Source: Ignavibacteria bacterium (GTDB lineage Bacteria; Bacteroidota; Ignavibacteria; Kapaibacteriales; Kapaibacteriaceae). Taken from it: a stretch of 64,000 nucleotides of DNA. Under the pieces are notes generated by a model that saw only the letters and a program-made list of their open reading frames with translations, made no database searches and was not told the origin of the DNA. This document shows, one piece after another, positions 1-8,542 of this stretch (position 1 is its first letter; each line of letters opens with the position of its first letter). The DNA is taken from NCBI GenBank assembly GCA_016191145.1, contig JACPPD010000015.1, positions 1 through 64,000 on the forward strand. The letters run 5' to 3'. The translations under genes were made by a program, and so were the position numbers.

Positions 1-512
1 AGGACACCCAGGTTGCCGGTGTTGATTGCCACACCGAATCGGTTACCGAGTTCTTCGTGAAGGGCTAGGGCACGGTGGTAATACTCCAGTGCCTGAGAAT
101 AGCTGCCGGTATGGCGGTACAGGTTTCCGATATTGCCGGTAGCATTAGCAATACCCAGTCGGTCACCTAGTTCTTCATGCAGGGCAAGAGCGCGGTGGTA
201 GTGTTCCTGAGCCTGTGGGTAGCTGCCTGTTTGCTCGTATACGAGGCCGATGTTGCCGGTAACCCTCGCAATACCCCTTTGATTGCCTTGCTCTTCATGC
301 AGGGCTAGGGCACGGTGGTAATGGTCGAGCGCCTCGCTGTAGTTGCTGGTGATGTGGTATGCTAGTCCGAGTGAGTTTTCACGGGTTGCTCTGGCTTCGG
401 CTGTACCAATCTCTTCAAGTTCTGTGGCGCATTGCTTCAAGGCCGAAACGTCGTTATTGTTGTTGGCCTTTGTGATAGCTTCTCTGAGTTCTTCGAGGGT
501 ACGGTTACTCAT
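1..512 (-). CDS. TPR-repeat protein, 3' end off the window
   Basis: Leftward reading frame open from the ATG at 512 to the window edge, so the C-terminus is missing. After about 45 residues it shows three tetratricopeptide-type units of about 40 residues, each with the near-identical core YHRALALHEE followed by GN/GD, R, a glycine, and TGNIG or TGNLG. This is the kinesin-light-chain-like TPR12 pattern. TPR arrays bind partner proteins; the partner is unknown. No signal peptide is visible, so a cytoplasmic protein is likely. The near-identity of the units suggests recent repeat expansion. A 29-bp tandem repeat lies just upstream of the start. Confidence 0.8.
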   Translation of the reverse strand, partial: MSNRTLEELREAITKANNNNDVSALKQCATELEEIGTAEARATRENSLGLAYHITSNYSEALDHYHRALALHEEQGNQRGIARVTGNIGLVYEQTGSYPQAQEHYHRALALHEELGDRLGIANATGNIGNLYRHTGSYSQALEYYHRALALHEELGNRFGVAINTGNLGV

Positions 513-554
513 GGATCGGGGTCTCTTTCCGGTCGATTATCAACAAAGTTACCT

Positions 555-676
555 CCCGGCAAGTTACCCGGCAGCATATCTCTCCCGGCAAGTTACCCGG
601 CAGCATATCTCTCCCGGCATGTTACCCGGCAGCATATCTCTCCCGGCAAGTTACCCGGCAGCATATCCCTCCCGGC
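555..676. repeat. 29-bp tandem repeat, four units plus a partial fifth
   Basis: Units start at 555, 584, 613, 642 and 671 with a constant 29-bp period. Each begins CCCGGCAAGTTACCCGGCAG and ends in CATATCTCT, with single-base differences (CAAG or CATG). There are no spacers. The array lies between the TPR gene start and the citrate synthase stop. The ACCCGGCA core recurs in the hairpins at 3389-3478. Confidence 0.9.
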
Positions 677-710
677 ATGGTTTACTCTTTGCTCTCAGCC
701 GCTAATGAAT

Positions 711-2015
711 CTAGGCGTTCTCTCCCGCCAGTGTTTCCGCCTTATATAGCTCATTCAACGTAAGTGATTTTGGCCTGACAATTGGGCTGCCCATCATGCG
801 GTTAACAACCATTTGAGAACAAAGACCAATGGCGCGACTTACTCCAAACATCACGGTATAGAAATCAAACTCAGTCATCCCAAAGGCGTAGAGAAGTGAG
901 CCAGAATAGGCGTCGACGTTCGGCCACGGATTCTTTGCCTTGCCATGCTCCTGTAGGACGGTCGGGACAACTTTGTAAATTCGTTGAACAATTGAAACGT
1001 TGTCGTCTTTGACGTTGTGACGTTGAGCAAACTCATGAAACGCCGCGAAGCGAGGGTCGGTAACGCGAAGTACTGCATGTCCGTACCCCGGAATTACATG
1101 TCCGCTGTTTAATTGGTCCCAGGCAAATTTTCGTATCTCATCTTCGGTAGGAACTCCGCCGAACTGCTCCTTCACTCCCATGATGAAGCGTAAACACTCT
1201 TGGTTTGCAAGACCGTGCAGAGGTCCTGCAAGACCGCACATGGCTGCGCTGACGCTGTAATACGGATCACTGAGTGCAGAGCTCACTACATACGACGTCA
1301 TGGCGCTTACATTGCCCCCTTCATGATCGCTATGCAATACCAGATACAGCCTCACCAAATCTTTCCATGAAGCATCATCGCTTACGCCGAGCATGTGTGC
1401 AAAATTGTTTGAGAGATCGTTGTCGTTGGAAAGGGGCTTGATAACGTTGCCCTTATCAAACCGAATGCGATACACGGCAGCTGCAATACCTGGGATGGAT
1501 GCGATGAGTCGAACAGAATCGTTCACCAATGATTTCCACAAAAGATCTTTTGCAACGCCTTCATCATATGCCTTGCGGAATTCCGATTCGCACTCCATTG
1601 CCAGAAGGCCTGCGCTGAGCATCGACATCGGATGAGAGTTCTTTGGCATGCCTCTTAGCGTGTCGACAACATACTGTGGAACCTCATAATATTTAGCAAA
1701 TGCAGATTTCAGTTCATCGAGTTCATCTGCAGTTGCCCGATCCCCTGTAATCAACAACCAAAAGATTTCTTCAGGCGTAACACCCGTCAGTTCCATAATC
1801 GGAATATTCCTGATGCGCAAACCTTCATCGGCCGATACACTGCTTGTTTCACATACAAGTGCAGGCACTCCTCGCATTCCCCCCAAGACCTTTTCGACCG
1901 TTACGGTTCCAACAGAATGTTCCCCATGTTCTTTGACGAGCTGGGTTCGATGCGCTCGCAGTTGTTCTGCCTGAGCCAACAACTTGGCGTGTAGAATGCT
2001 CATTTGGCGCTCCAT
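711..2015 (-). CDS. gltA: Citrate synthase, mitochondrial/eukaryotic-type
   Basis: 434 residues, close to mitochondrial citrate synthase in length and wording. Citrate synthase condenses acetyl-CoA and oxaloacetate to citrate, the entry step of the TCA cycle. The three catalytic residues are recognisable: His267 in PLHGLANQE, His313 in GYGHAVLR and Asp368 in NVDAYSG. LHSDHEGGN and the long C-terminal match to pig-heart-type enzyme (KNPWPNVDA, YTVMFGVSRA) place it in the eukaryotic-like class rather than the usual bacterial type II. ATG at 2015 is used; an in-frame ATG four codons later is possible. It is divergent from the ABC permease with a 56-bp shared gap. Confidence 0.95.
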   Translation of the reverse strand: MERQMSILHAKLLAQAEQLRAHRTQLVKEHGEHSVGTVTVEKVLGGMRGVPALVCETSSVSADEGLRIRNIPIMELTGVTPEEIFWLLITGDRATADELDELKSAFAKYYEVPQYVVDTLRGMPKNSHPMSMLSAGLLAMECESEFRKAYDEGVAKDLLWKSLVNDSVRLIASIPGIAAAVYRIRFDKGNVIKPLSNDNDLSNNFAHMLGVSDDASWKDLVRLYLVLHSDHEGGNVSAMTSYVVSSALSDPYYSVSAAMCGLAGPLHGLANQECLRFIMGVKEQFGGVPTEDEIRKFAWDQLNSGHVIPGYGHAVLRVTDPRFAAFHEFAQRHNVKDDNVSIVQRIYKVVPTVLQEHGKAKNPWPNVDAYSGSLLYAFGMTEFDFYTVMFGVSRAIGLCSQMVVNRMMGSPIVRPKSLTLNELYKAETLAGENA

Positions 2016-2071
2016 TTTGAATACAGTTCACAAAATTACAAAGCATATCGCGAAAGGGTTAGATTGTAGAT

Positions 2072-3379
2072 ATGGGAAAAATTGGCGTAATCATCGGTCA
2101 TGAATACACTACACGTATTCGGAGCAAATGGTTCATTATTGCAACGCTGCTCGGTCCTGTGGGTATGGCTTTAATTATTTCACTCCCCGTAATTGCAGCC
2201 ATGATGGTTGGAGACGGCACGGAGGGAAAAGTTGCAGTCATCGATCGCACGGGAATTATTGCCGCTGATGTAGTTGCATCGGATACTTCGTTGTACGAAC
2301 ATGCAGGTACGCGAAGCGAAGAGATGCTATCGCGTTTGGTACGTGAAGAATCGCTACAAGCCTACGTTGTGGTGCCCCCTGACATACTTGATTCAGGGTA
2401 TCTCGTGTTGTATTCGAAAGGGGGCTCAGGATTGTCGTTTGAACACAATATTGTGAACGACATGGAGCCATTTATCGTGAAGGCCCGCTTGGAACGCGCC
2501 GGAACGGATACTGCAGTGATTGATTTGGTAGAGCGAGGTGTTGAAATGAAGGCTCTGAAGATCACTGATGCAGGTGTCGAAGCCGATTCAAGCACGGCAT
2601 CGGCAGCTATAGGCTATGCTGCCGGCTTTGTGATATATCTTTTAATCTTCCTTTACGGTTCAATGGTTATACGCGGCGTTGTCGAGGAGAAAGTAAACCG
2701 CATCATCGAAATTATTTCTTCATCGGTAAAGCCGTACGAAATATTAATGGGCAAGGTTGTTGGAATTGGCCTTGTAGGACTAACACAGCTCCTCGCGTGG
2801 ATTGTTCTAGGTTCAATTGTTGCCATCGCATTGGTAAGCATGTTTGCGGGACAACTTGACATCACATCTATTTCGGATACTTCACAACAAATGCAAACCG
2901 TAGGAATGAGTAAGTCGACGCCAGTAAATATGATGATTGGAGACATCGCCATTCCTCATCTAAGCATAGTATCAATTCTGCTATTCGTCTTCTACTTCCT
3001 ATCGGGTTACTTTATCTATGCTACGTTATTTGCCGCCGTTGGGTCTGCTGTTGACCAGGAAGCAGACGCATCGCAGCTCACTTTTCCTTTCATGGTGCCA
3101 GTTATGATCACCGTGATGTTTATCGGTAACGTGGTCTCTGCACCAAATAGCACACTTTCAGTGGTTCTCTCGCTCATACCATTTTTCACTCCAATCATCA
3201 TGACGGTGCGTATTGTGGCAACTGACGTTGAGTGGTGGCAGATTGCTCTATCGATCATCCTCATATTGGGAACATTTTTTGGAATTGTGTGGGTTGCATC
3301 TCGTATTTACAGAATTGGAATTCTCACATACGGCAAAAAGCCATCGCTGAAGGAATTGGTGAGGTGGATAAAGTTGTAG
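2072..3379 (+). CDS. ABC-2 type transporter permease (NatB-like)
   Basis: 435 residues. There is one N-terminal membrane span (about 22-44), a large extracytoplasmic loop (about 50-190) and five or six spans in the C-terminal half (about 190-420), the layout of ABC-2/NatB-type export permeases. GYAAGFVIYLLIFLYGSMVIRGV and the following VEEK...R.IEII segment are typical of the family. The partner ATPase is not adjacent, so substrate and direction are unknown; export of ions or small molecules is the family norm. It ends before two strong hairpins at 3389-3478. Confidence 0.85.
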   Translation: MGKIGVIIGHEYTTRIRSKWFIIATLLGPVGMALIISLPVIAAMMVGDGTEGKVAVIDRTGIIAADVVASDTSLYEHAGTRSEEMLSRLVREESLQAYVVVPPDILDSGYLVLYSKGGSGLSFEHNIVNDMEPFIVKARLERAGTDTAVIDLVERGVEMKALKITDAGVEADSSTASAAIGYAAGFVIYLLIFLYGSMVIRGVVEEKVNRIIEIISSSVKPYEILMGKVVGIGLVGLTQLLAWIVLGSIVAIALVSMFAGQLDITSISDTSQQMQTVGMSKSTPVNMMIGDIAIPHLSIVSILLFVFYFLSGYFIYATLFAAVGSAVDQEADASQLTFPFMVPVMITVMFIGNVVSAPNSTLSVVLSLIPFFTPIIMTVRIVATDVEWWQIALSIILILGTFFGIVWVASRIYRIGILTYGKKPSLKELVRWIKL

Positions 3380-3388
3380 CCTTTGAGG

Positions 3389-3478
3389 CCATGCCGGGTA
3401 TCTCTTGATACCCGGCATGGTCATAAAATCGAACGCTTTTACCACGATGCCGGGTATCAAGAGATACCCGGCATCGTG
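3389..3478. terminator. Two perfect hairpins between convergent genes
   Basis: Hairpin 1 (3389-3420) has a 14-bp stem with loop TCTT. Hairpin 2 (3443-3478) has a 16-bp stem with loop AAGA. Both share the core GCCGGGTATC/GATACCCGGC. They sit between the stops of the rightward permease and the leftward aminopeptidase, so bidirectional termination is likely. The shared palindrome also looks like a mobile REP-type intergenic repeat. Confidence 0.7.
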
Positions 3479-3521
3479 ATGGAATTTTGATTGAGGCATG
3501 TGGATTGTGGATAAACTTTGG

Positions 3522-5462
3522 CTAATGACCAATCACTACCGGCACCGTCGTCGCTGAATGCGGATGGGTGAGTGTTATGTAATACACACCACTCGGCCAG
3601 TCTGTTGTGCTCAGGGTTATCGAAGACTGGTTGTCTCGAAGACTGGCAGTATGAATGGTTCTGCCCGATATGTCAACCACTTCGACTGTTGCGGGGTCAG
3701 CGATGAGCGAACGACGGATTTCCAACGTGTGATCGGCAGGATTGGGGAAGATGGCCACGATAGGAACGGGTGTAGTTGCGTCGGTAACTGACGTGATGGA
3801 GAGTATCTCAACAAGCGACCTGCATTTCTGTCCTGTGTTAATGGCGAGGTCTAACGGAGATTTGATTGGGAACTCGATTGTCTTATTGTTAAAAATAATT
3901 ATGGTATCAACAATCGCATTGGATGCCGCGTCCCGATAAATAACGTTGAGCGGTAACGTTGTGAATAAGGGCCAATCGCTATGCTCTAACTGCTGCGCTT
4001 GCTCAATGCGAGCAGTCCAAGAGGTGCCGTTAGGATAGACGTTGACGAGTAGTTGTGGCCAGCCTTTTCCATATACCCACTCGTCAAAAAAGGGAGTCGT
4101 TACGTCGCCCAAGCCCGGACGCAGTGCTTCCTTCATAATGTCTGTAGTTGAATTGCCCTCTGCATTGTCTTCGAGGTAGGTTCGCAGTGCCTCGTAGAAG
4201 GCTTCGTCGCCCATCAGTGCGCGTGCCATTGCGAGAACAACTGCCCCCTTCTTGTAAATGGTCTCGGGATAATTGGACGATGGCTTTGCCCTCGGAAAAT
4301 CGAAGAGCGGAAACACTCCCTCACCTTTGGACGTTCGATTGATGTAGTCAACAGAATTTTTTTCAACTGAAGTGAGGTAGGCATCCCAGCCTCTTAGAGA
4401 TTCCATCCAGACTGACTCACAGAATGTGGCAAAACTTTCCGTTAGCCAGGCATGACGAAAATCAAGGGGGCTTACCCAGTCACCATACCACTGATGAGCA
4501 AGCTCGTGAGCTGCTGTTGTGTTTACTGTATCAAATCGGTTAACTACTGAAACCGGAAACGATATCATGGTCTGGTGCTCCATTGCACCGATGGTTGTGT
4601 TTACATAACCAATTTTATCAAATGGATAGGCGCCAAATCGGGATTCAAATGCCTGTAGCATTTTTGGAAGGAGACGGTAGGAAACACGTGACGCAAGTGT
4701 GTCTCGAGGTTTTGAAAAAATTGAAATAGGAAGATTTGGATTCCCGGAATCGAAGCCAAGCTGGACCAATTTCCCCACAGCAAAAGTGAGGAGATAGGTG
4801 GCAGTCTTGTGAGTCTCTTCCCAGATAAATGTTGTGCTCAGTTCGTCGGCTGACGTTGATACGTCCATCAATTTGCCGACCGAAGCTACTGAATAACCCT
4901 TGGGTACCGTCATCGACAGCGTGAAAGTTGCCTTGTCTGATGGGTGATCATAACATGGCATCCAGGATTGTGTTGTCGAGACCCACGAATTCCGAAAACC
5001 AACACCCAGTGCATAGAGAATAGTGTCCTGAAAGTGAACACCACCCCACGGATTTGTGCCCCCTTCATCAGCCATCATGCCTTGATAGTAAATATGGAAA
5101 GTATCTCTTTGATCTTGCCTGACGCCTTGGCCGCGTGTAACGTCGAAATGAAATGTGTCTGCAGTTATTGTTCCAACGCTATAAAATTCCAGTCGACTTC
5201 CGTCGAGAACAACACTGTCGATTTGTGGACCTCTAAGGTGTATCGGAAGCAGCGGAGTTTCTACGTCCTTCAGCCAGGTGACGATAACATCGCACCTGCC
5301 TGCGATATTCTTCGATGCTGTTGGTGCTGTGGCAACCACTACATTGTAATGTTCGATATCAAAATTCTGACTAATGAATTGCGTGGGCGATGATATAGGT
5401 TGTGAGATGGCATTAAATGCGGTAAGAATTGTGAGGACAGCACACAGACAGAAGTATCGCAT
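3522..5462 (-). CDS. M1-family aminopeptidase, T9SS-secreted
   Basis: 646 residues from the ATG at 5462, chosen because it begins a clean signal peptide (MRYFCLCAVLTILTAFNAISQ); an in-frame ATG 19 codons upstream lacks one. Gluzincin hallmarks: GAMEH at about 292-296 (the exopeptidase GAMEN motif with His for Asn), HELAH at 319-323 and the downstream Glu342 of the zinc site in WLTESFATF. The C-terminal 80 residues start at IFPNPADH and form a T9SS sorting domain, so the zinc peptidase is exported across the outer membrane. It probably supplies amino acids from extracellular peptides. Confidence 0.93.
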   Translation of the reverse strand: MRYFCLCAVLTILTAFNAISQPISSPTQFISQNFDIEHYNVVVATAPTASKNIAGRCDVIVTWLKDVETPLLPIHLRGPQIDSVVLDGSRLEFYSVGTITADTFHFDVTRGQGVRQDQRDTFHIYYQGMMADEGGTNPWGGVHFQDTILYALGVGFRNSWVSTTQSWMPCYDHPSDKATFTLSMTVPKGYSVASVGKLMDVSTSADELSTTFIWEETHKTATYLLTFAVGKLVQLGFDSGNPNLPISIFSKPRDTLASRVSYRLLPKMLQAFESRFGAYPFDKIGYVNTTIGAMEHQTMISFPVSVVNRFDTVNTTAAHELAHQWYGDWVSPLDFRHAWLTESFATFCESVWMESLRGWDAYLTSVEKNSVDYINRTSKGEGVFPLFDFPRAKPSSNYPETIYKKGAVVLAMARALMGDEAFYEALRTYLEDNAEGNSTTDIMKEALRPGLGDVTTPFFDEWVYGKGWPQLLVNVYPNGTSWTARIEQAQQLEHSDWPLFTTLPLNVIYRDAASNAIVDTIIIFNNKTIEFPIKSPLDLAINTGQKCRSLVEILSITSVTDATTPVPIVAIFPNPADHTLEIRRSLIADPATVEVVDISGRTIHTASLRDNQSSITLSTTDWPSGVYYITLTHPHSATTVPVVIGH

Positions 5463-5549
5463 GAGTAGAAAATACAAAGGCCCGAAGTGTAAACTTCGGG
5501 CCTGGTCTGAAAATTTCACTCGAACCGAGATCGAGTTGCCGGATTTGCT

Positions 5550-7874
5550 TTAACGCACAATCTGCATCGGCAGGGCAAACGTTCTGGTTCCGTTCGAAAC
5601 GCGAACCAAGGTCATACCAGTTGGGAGTGAGCCAACATTAAGTACTACCGAAGTCTCACTGCCCGTTACGTCGATGTTTTGTGCACTGAGGACAACACCA
5701 GCCATACTGATCACGGAGATCTGTGCGGTACCTACAGTTGACGGGAATTTAATTGTTGCCTCAGTATTCGCTGGATTCGGGAACAGGTTATACCCGATAC
5801 CAATCTGGTCTGATGGATTTTCAACACTTGTAACTTGCTGAATCAAACCAATTGACACAGAAACATCAAGGTTGTTGTCGTCAATCGTAACGGATTCGGT
5901 AGTAGATCCATAACCAAACCTGTCAGCGCTGATTTTCCAAGTGCCGATACCGAGTTCAACTAACTCGTATGCACCAGCGTTTTGTGACATTGCAAAATCA
6001 ACAACGTTTCCGTTTGCGTCTGTTGCAACAACCAAGGAGCCCATAATGCCGTCGGCATTCTCAACATGGTTGTCATCTTTGTTAATGATTCCACCCCGAC
6101 GATCGTATACCCAGCCCCGAACGCGGCCGCGACCCAGGCTGTCACTGACTTTCGCAAAGCGAATCGTGTGTTGCAGAGTAATCATGGCCTCACCGACGGA
6201 GATGATGGTCGCATCCTTCCACGAATGTGAAGCTGTACCACCATCGACGTACCAGCCTGGAACGTATGGGTGCTCACCGGGAATACCGAACACGATATAG
6301 TCACCTGGTTCAAGGTTAGTAAATGAGTAGTTGCCTTGGTCGTCGGTTTCAACCGATACCACCTTTGTCTTATGTTCCTTGTCTGAAGAATTTGGAGTTT
6401 CAACAAGCATGTACGCTGTTACCTTGCCTATAACTCCGTCGTTAGTTTCATCATCCACAAGGTTGCCACCAAAGCCATTGTTAAAGACTTCACGTTTGTC
6501 CATCGAGAAACTAATGCCATCGGTGTTACCAGTGATTTCGATAACAGTTGCCTGAGTAGCATCGTGGGAATTTTCCCACCATTCCTGTATATACTCGCCT
6601 TGGTCGGCTCCGCGCTCATCACGGACCTTTGCCATGGCTATGAAAAACATTCCTTCGGGAAGTTTAACCTCATAATACCCGTCGGCATTCGTTTCGGCTT
6701 TGACAACAGCCAGCAGGCCGGCAGAGTTCGAATTGTCGTGCTTACGAGCTTCGAAAACAACAAGAGCATTAGCGATACCTTGGTTTGTTACAGCATCGTA
6801 AACGCGGCCAGAAACAACGTATTTAACAGGTTCGGGGCGAGCGGTGACCGTGAAATTAATTTCAACCTGGGGTTCATCGCACGTAACCGTAATTGTTTTA
6901 GCATCGGCGAGTTCCGTAACATCCTGGTACCATTCGGCAAAGAAACCGTCGCCTTCGATGCGGAACTTATATGATCCCGCAGGCACAGACAAGTGATATG
7001 CCCCTTGCTGAATCTCTGCCTTCATAACGGCAACCGTTTTTTCACCGACTTCGCCATTATCGTTTGTCACTCTCTCAATGCGCCAGGCGATTACAACGCC
7101 TCGCATTACGATGGAATTCCCATCATCAAACTTGACACTGCCGGAAACTGTTACGCACGCGTCGGGACGGTTGTCGCCTTCCTTTATCTCCAGCACCCAC
7201 GACTGATCTTCCGTGAGAGCAACGCCATTGAATTCAACTGTGACCTTAATTTCTATCTCATACCGGCCTGGTTTCGGATCCGGCCATGTTACAACGCCTT
7301 CTTCACTGATCGTCATTCCATCCGGGCCTTCAACGATTTCCCATACAACCTTTCCACCATCAAAATTTTTATAAAGTTTCGCACGGTAGGTATAGGGTTG
7401 TCCGGCGCTACCAACATTCGATGGTTGTGAGGCAATAGAGATCTTCGGCTCCGAAGGGTCTTCGACAACAACCACGCGGATTACCGAACGCGGACTTTCA
7501 CCATCTGCGTTTACGGCCTTTACAAAAAATGTATAAGTCCCTGGTTGCAAATTTTCGACTGCATACCAAAAAACAGTATTGTTAGGGGGCATGTTAGGCG
7601 TTACCTCTACACTGCCGATTTTCGAAAACAGTGTTTCGTCCTCGGTCTCGCCTTCTGCCATGTATACGTCGAACGACGTTGGCAGGTCACCATCGCGATT
7701 TGCAAGCCATGTAAGCTTGACAGTTACGCCACTAACACCCGGTGTTGAGTTATCAACTATTCTGGCGCCAAACTCAATTGGCTTTGCAGGTGCTGCTGCT
7801 TGGACCGTAACAGATGTTATGGCAAGAGCAAATAAGGCTAGTGCGGAACGCAACAAAGCGGTTACCGTTCGCAT
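5550..7874 (-). CDS. T9SS-secreted multidomain protein (Fn3/Ig-like and carboxypeptidase-regulatory-like domains)
   Basis: 774 residues. The start at 7874 is preferred over the ATG two codons upstream because TAGGAG lies about 7 nt before it. The signal peptide is RTVTALLRSALALFALAITSVTVQA. Next come a fibronectin-III-like domain (about 25-140) and an Ig/cadherin-like segment with YTYRAKLY..GGKVVWEI (about 150-230). At least four transthyretin-like CarboxypepD_reg domains follow; VSGSVKFDDG and VSGRVYDAVTNQGIANALV mark two of them. It ends with a T9SS sorting domain starting at LFPNPANTEA. No catalytic motif is visible; an extracellular scaffold or adhesin is likely. Confidence 0.85.
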   Translation of the reverse strand: MRTVTALLRSALALFALAITSVTVQAAAPAKPIEFGARIVDNSTPGVSGVTVKLTWLANRDGDLPTSFDVYMAEGETEDETLFSKIGSVEVTPNMPPNNTVFWYAVENLQPGTYTFFVKAVNADGESPRSVIRVVVVEDPSEPKISIASQPSNVGSAGQPYTYRAKLYKNFDGGKVVWEIVEGPDGMTISEEGVVTWPDPKPGRYEIEIKVTVEFNGVALTEDQSWVLEIKEGDNRPDACVTVSGSVKFDDGNSIVMRGVVIAWRIERVTNDNGEVGEKTVAVMKAEIQQGAYHLSVPAGSYKFRIEGDGFFAEWYQDVTELADAKTITVTCDEPQVEINFTVTARPEPVKYVVSGRVYDAVTNQGIANALVVFEARKHDNSNSAGLLAVVKAETNADGYYEVKLPEGMFFIAMAKVRDERGADQGEYIQEWWENSHDATQATVIEITGNTDGISFSMDKREVFNNGFGGNLVDDETNDGVIGKVTAYMLVETPNSSDKEHKTKVVSVETDDQGNYSFTNLEPGDYIVFGIPGEHPYVPGWYVDGGTASHSWKDATIISVGEAMITLQHTIRFAKVSDSLGRGRVRGWVYDRRGGIINKDDNHVENADGIMGSLVVATDANGNVVDFAMSQNAGAYELVELGIGTWKISADRFGYGSTTESVTIDDNNLDVSVSIGLIQQVTSVENPSDQIGIGYNLFPNPANTEATIKFPSTVGTAQISVISMAGVVLSAQNIDVTGSETSVVLNVGSLPTGMTLVRVSNGTRTFALPMQIVR

Positions 7875-7957
7875 TTGCATTCTCCTAAAGTCTGTGAAAT
7901 AATAGAACCATTGAATCAACTGGTTCCAAAATACCTCAACGTCTGATTGCGTTACAG

Positions 7958-8521
7958 CTATATGGTCAGGCGTATTGTGCCTAATATTTGCTCTTGTTTA
8001 ACGGGTACAGAACCATCCTTGTTTGCTATAAGGTAGAGTGTTATGACAACCTCTCTCGGCTTTCCGGGTTCTGGTGCCGACTCGGCTATTACTATTGATG
8101 CAGTGTTGACGTTGAGATCGCAGTCGAACTCCTCGAGACCATTGCCGCGATCGTATGACATTTTCGCTTCCTGACCTGTAAGGTTGGAGAAATAACCATC
8201 TCCCGGCACAGAATCGAGTTTAATTCGAAATGCCTGAATTAGGGGAGGCGTTGAATCAGCTACGGTACCCATTGCAAACGCAATCCAAAATCGCATCGGC
8301 GACACTGTGGTGTCTACCAGAAACGTTGGCTGGTTCACAAAAACATACTCACTCTCAAAGGTCTTGAAATCAACTTCTACCGATCGGGGTGTAACCTTGG
8401 GAGCGGGTTCCAGCGGTGTTACCTTCCTTGGGCTATCGATATCCAGAGGGGAGGTGCAACTGCTGGAAATCAGTGCAACGGCAACCGAACAGAAGAGGAA
8501 GATGGAAACTGTGTTATTCAT
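7958..8521 (-). CDS. Putative lipoprotein
   Basis: 187 residues with an N-terminal hydrophobic stretch ending ALISSSC, an acceptable lipobox with Cys22 as the lipidated residue. The mature part (TSPLDIDSPRKVTP...) is short, acidic and beta-rich without a family I recognise. It sits between the anti-sigma-like gene and the large T9SS protein, all leftward, so it may be exported with or controlled by the same ECF system. Function unknown. Confidence 0.65.
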   Translation of the reverse strand: MNNTVSIFLFCSVAVALISSSCTSPLDIDSPRKVTPLEPAPKVTPRSVEVDFKTFESEYVFVNQPTFLVDTTVSPMRFWIAFAMGTVADSTPPLIQAFRIKLDSVPGDGYFSNLTGQEAKMSYDRGNGLEEFDCDLNVNTASIVIAESAPEPGKPREVVITLYLIANKDGSVPVKQEQILGTIRLTI

Positions 8522-8542
8522 TGCAAACTCACGTGAAAGTCA

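Noticed and set aside
555..676. CRISPR array
   Set aside because: The 29-bp units are directly adjacent with no unique spacers, and no cas gene is near.
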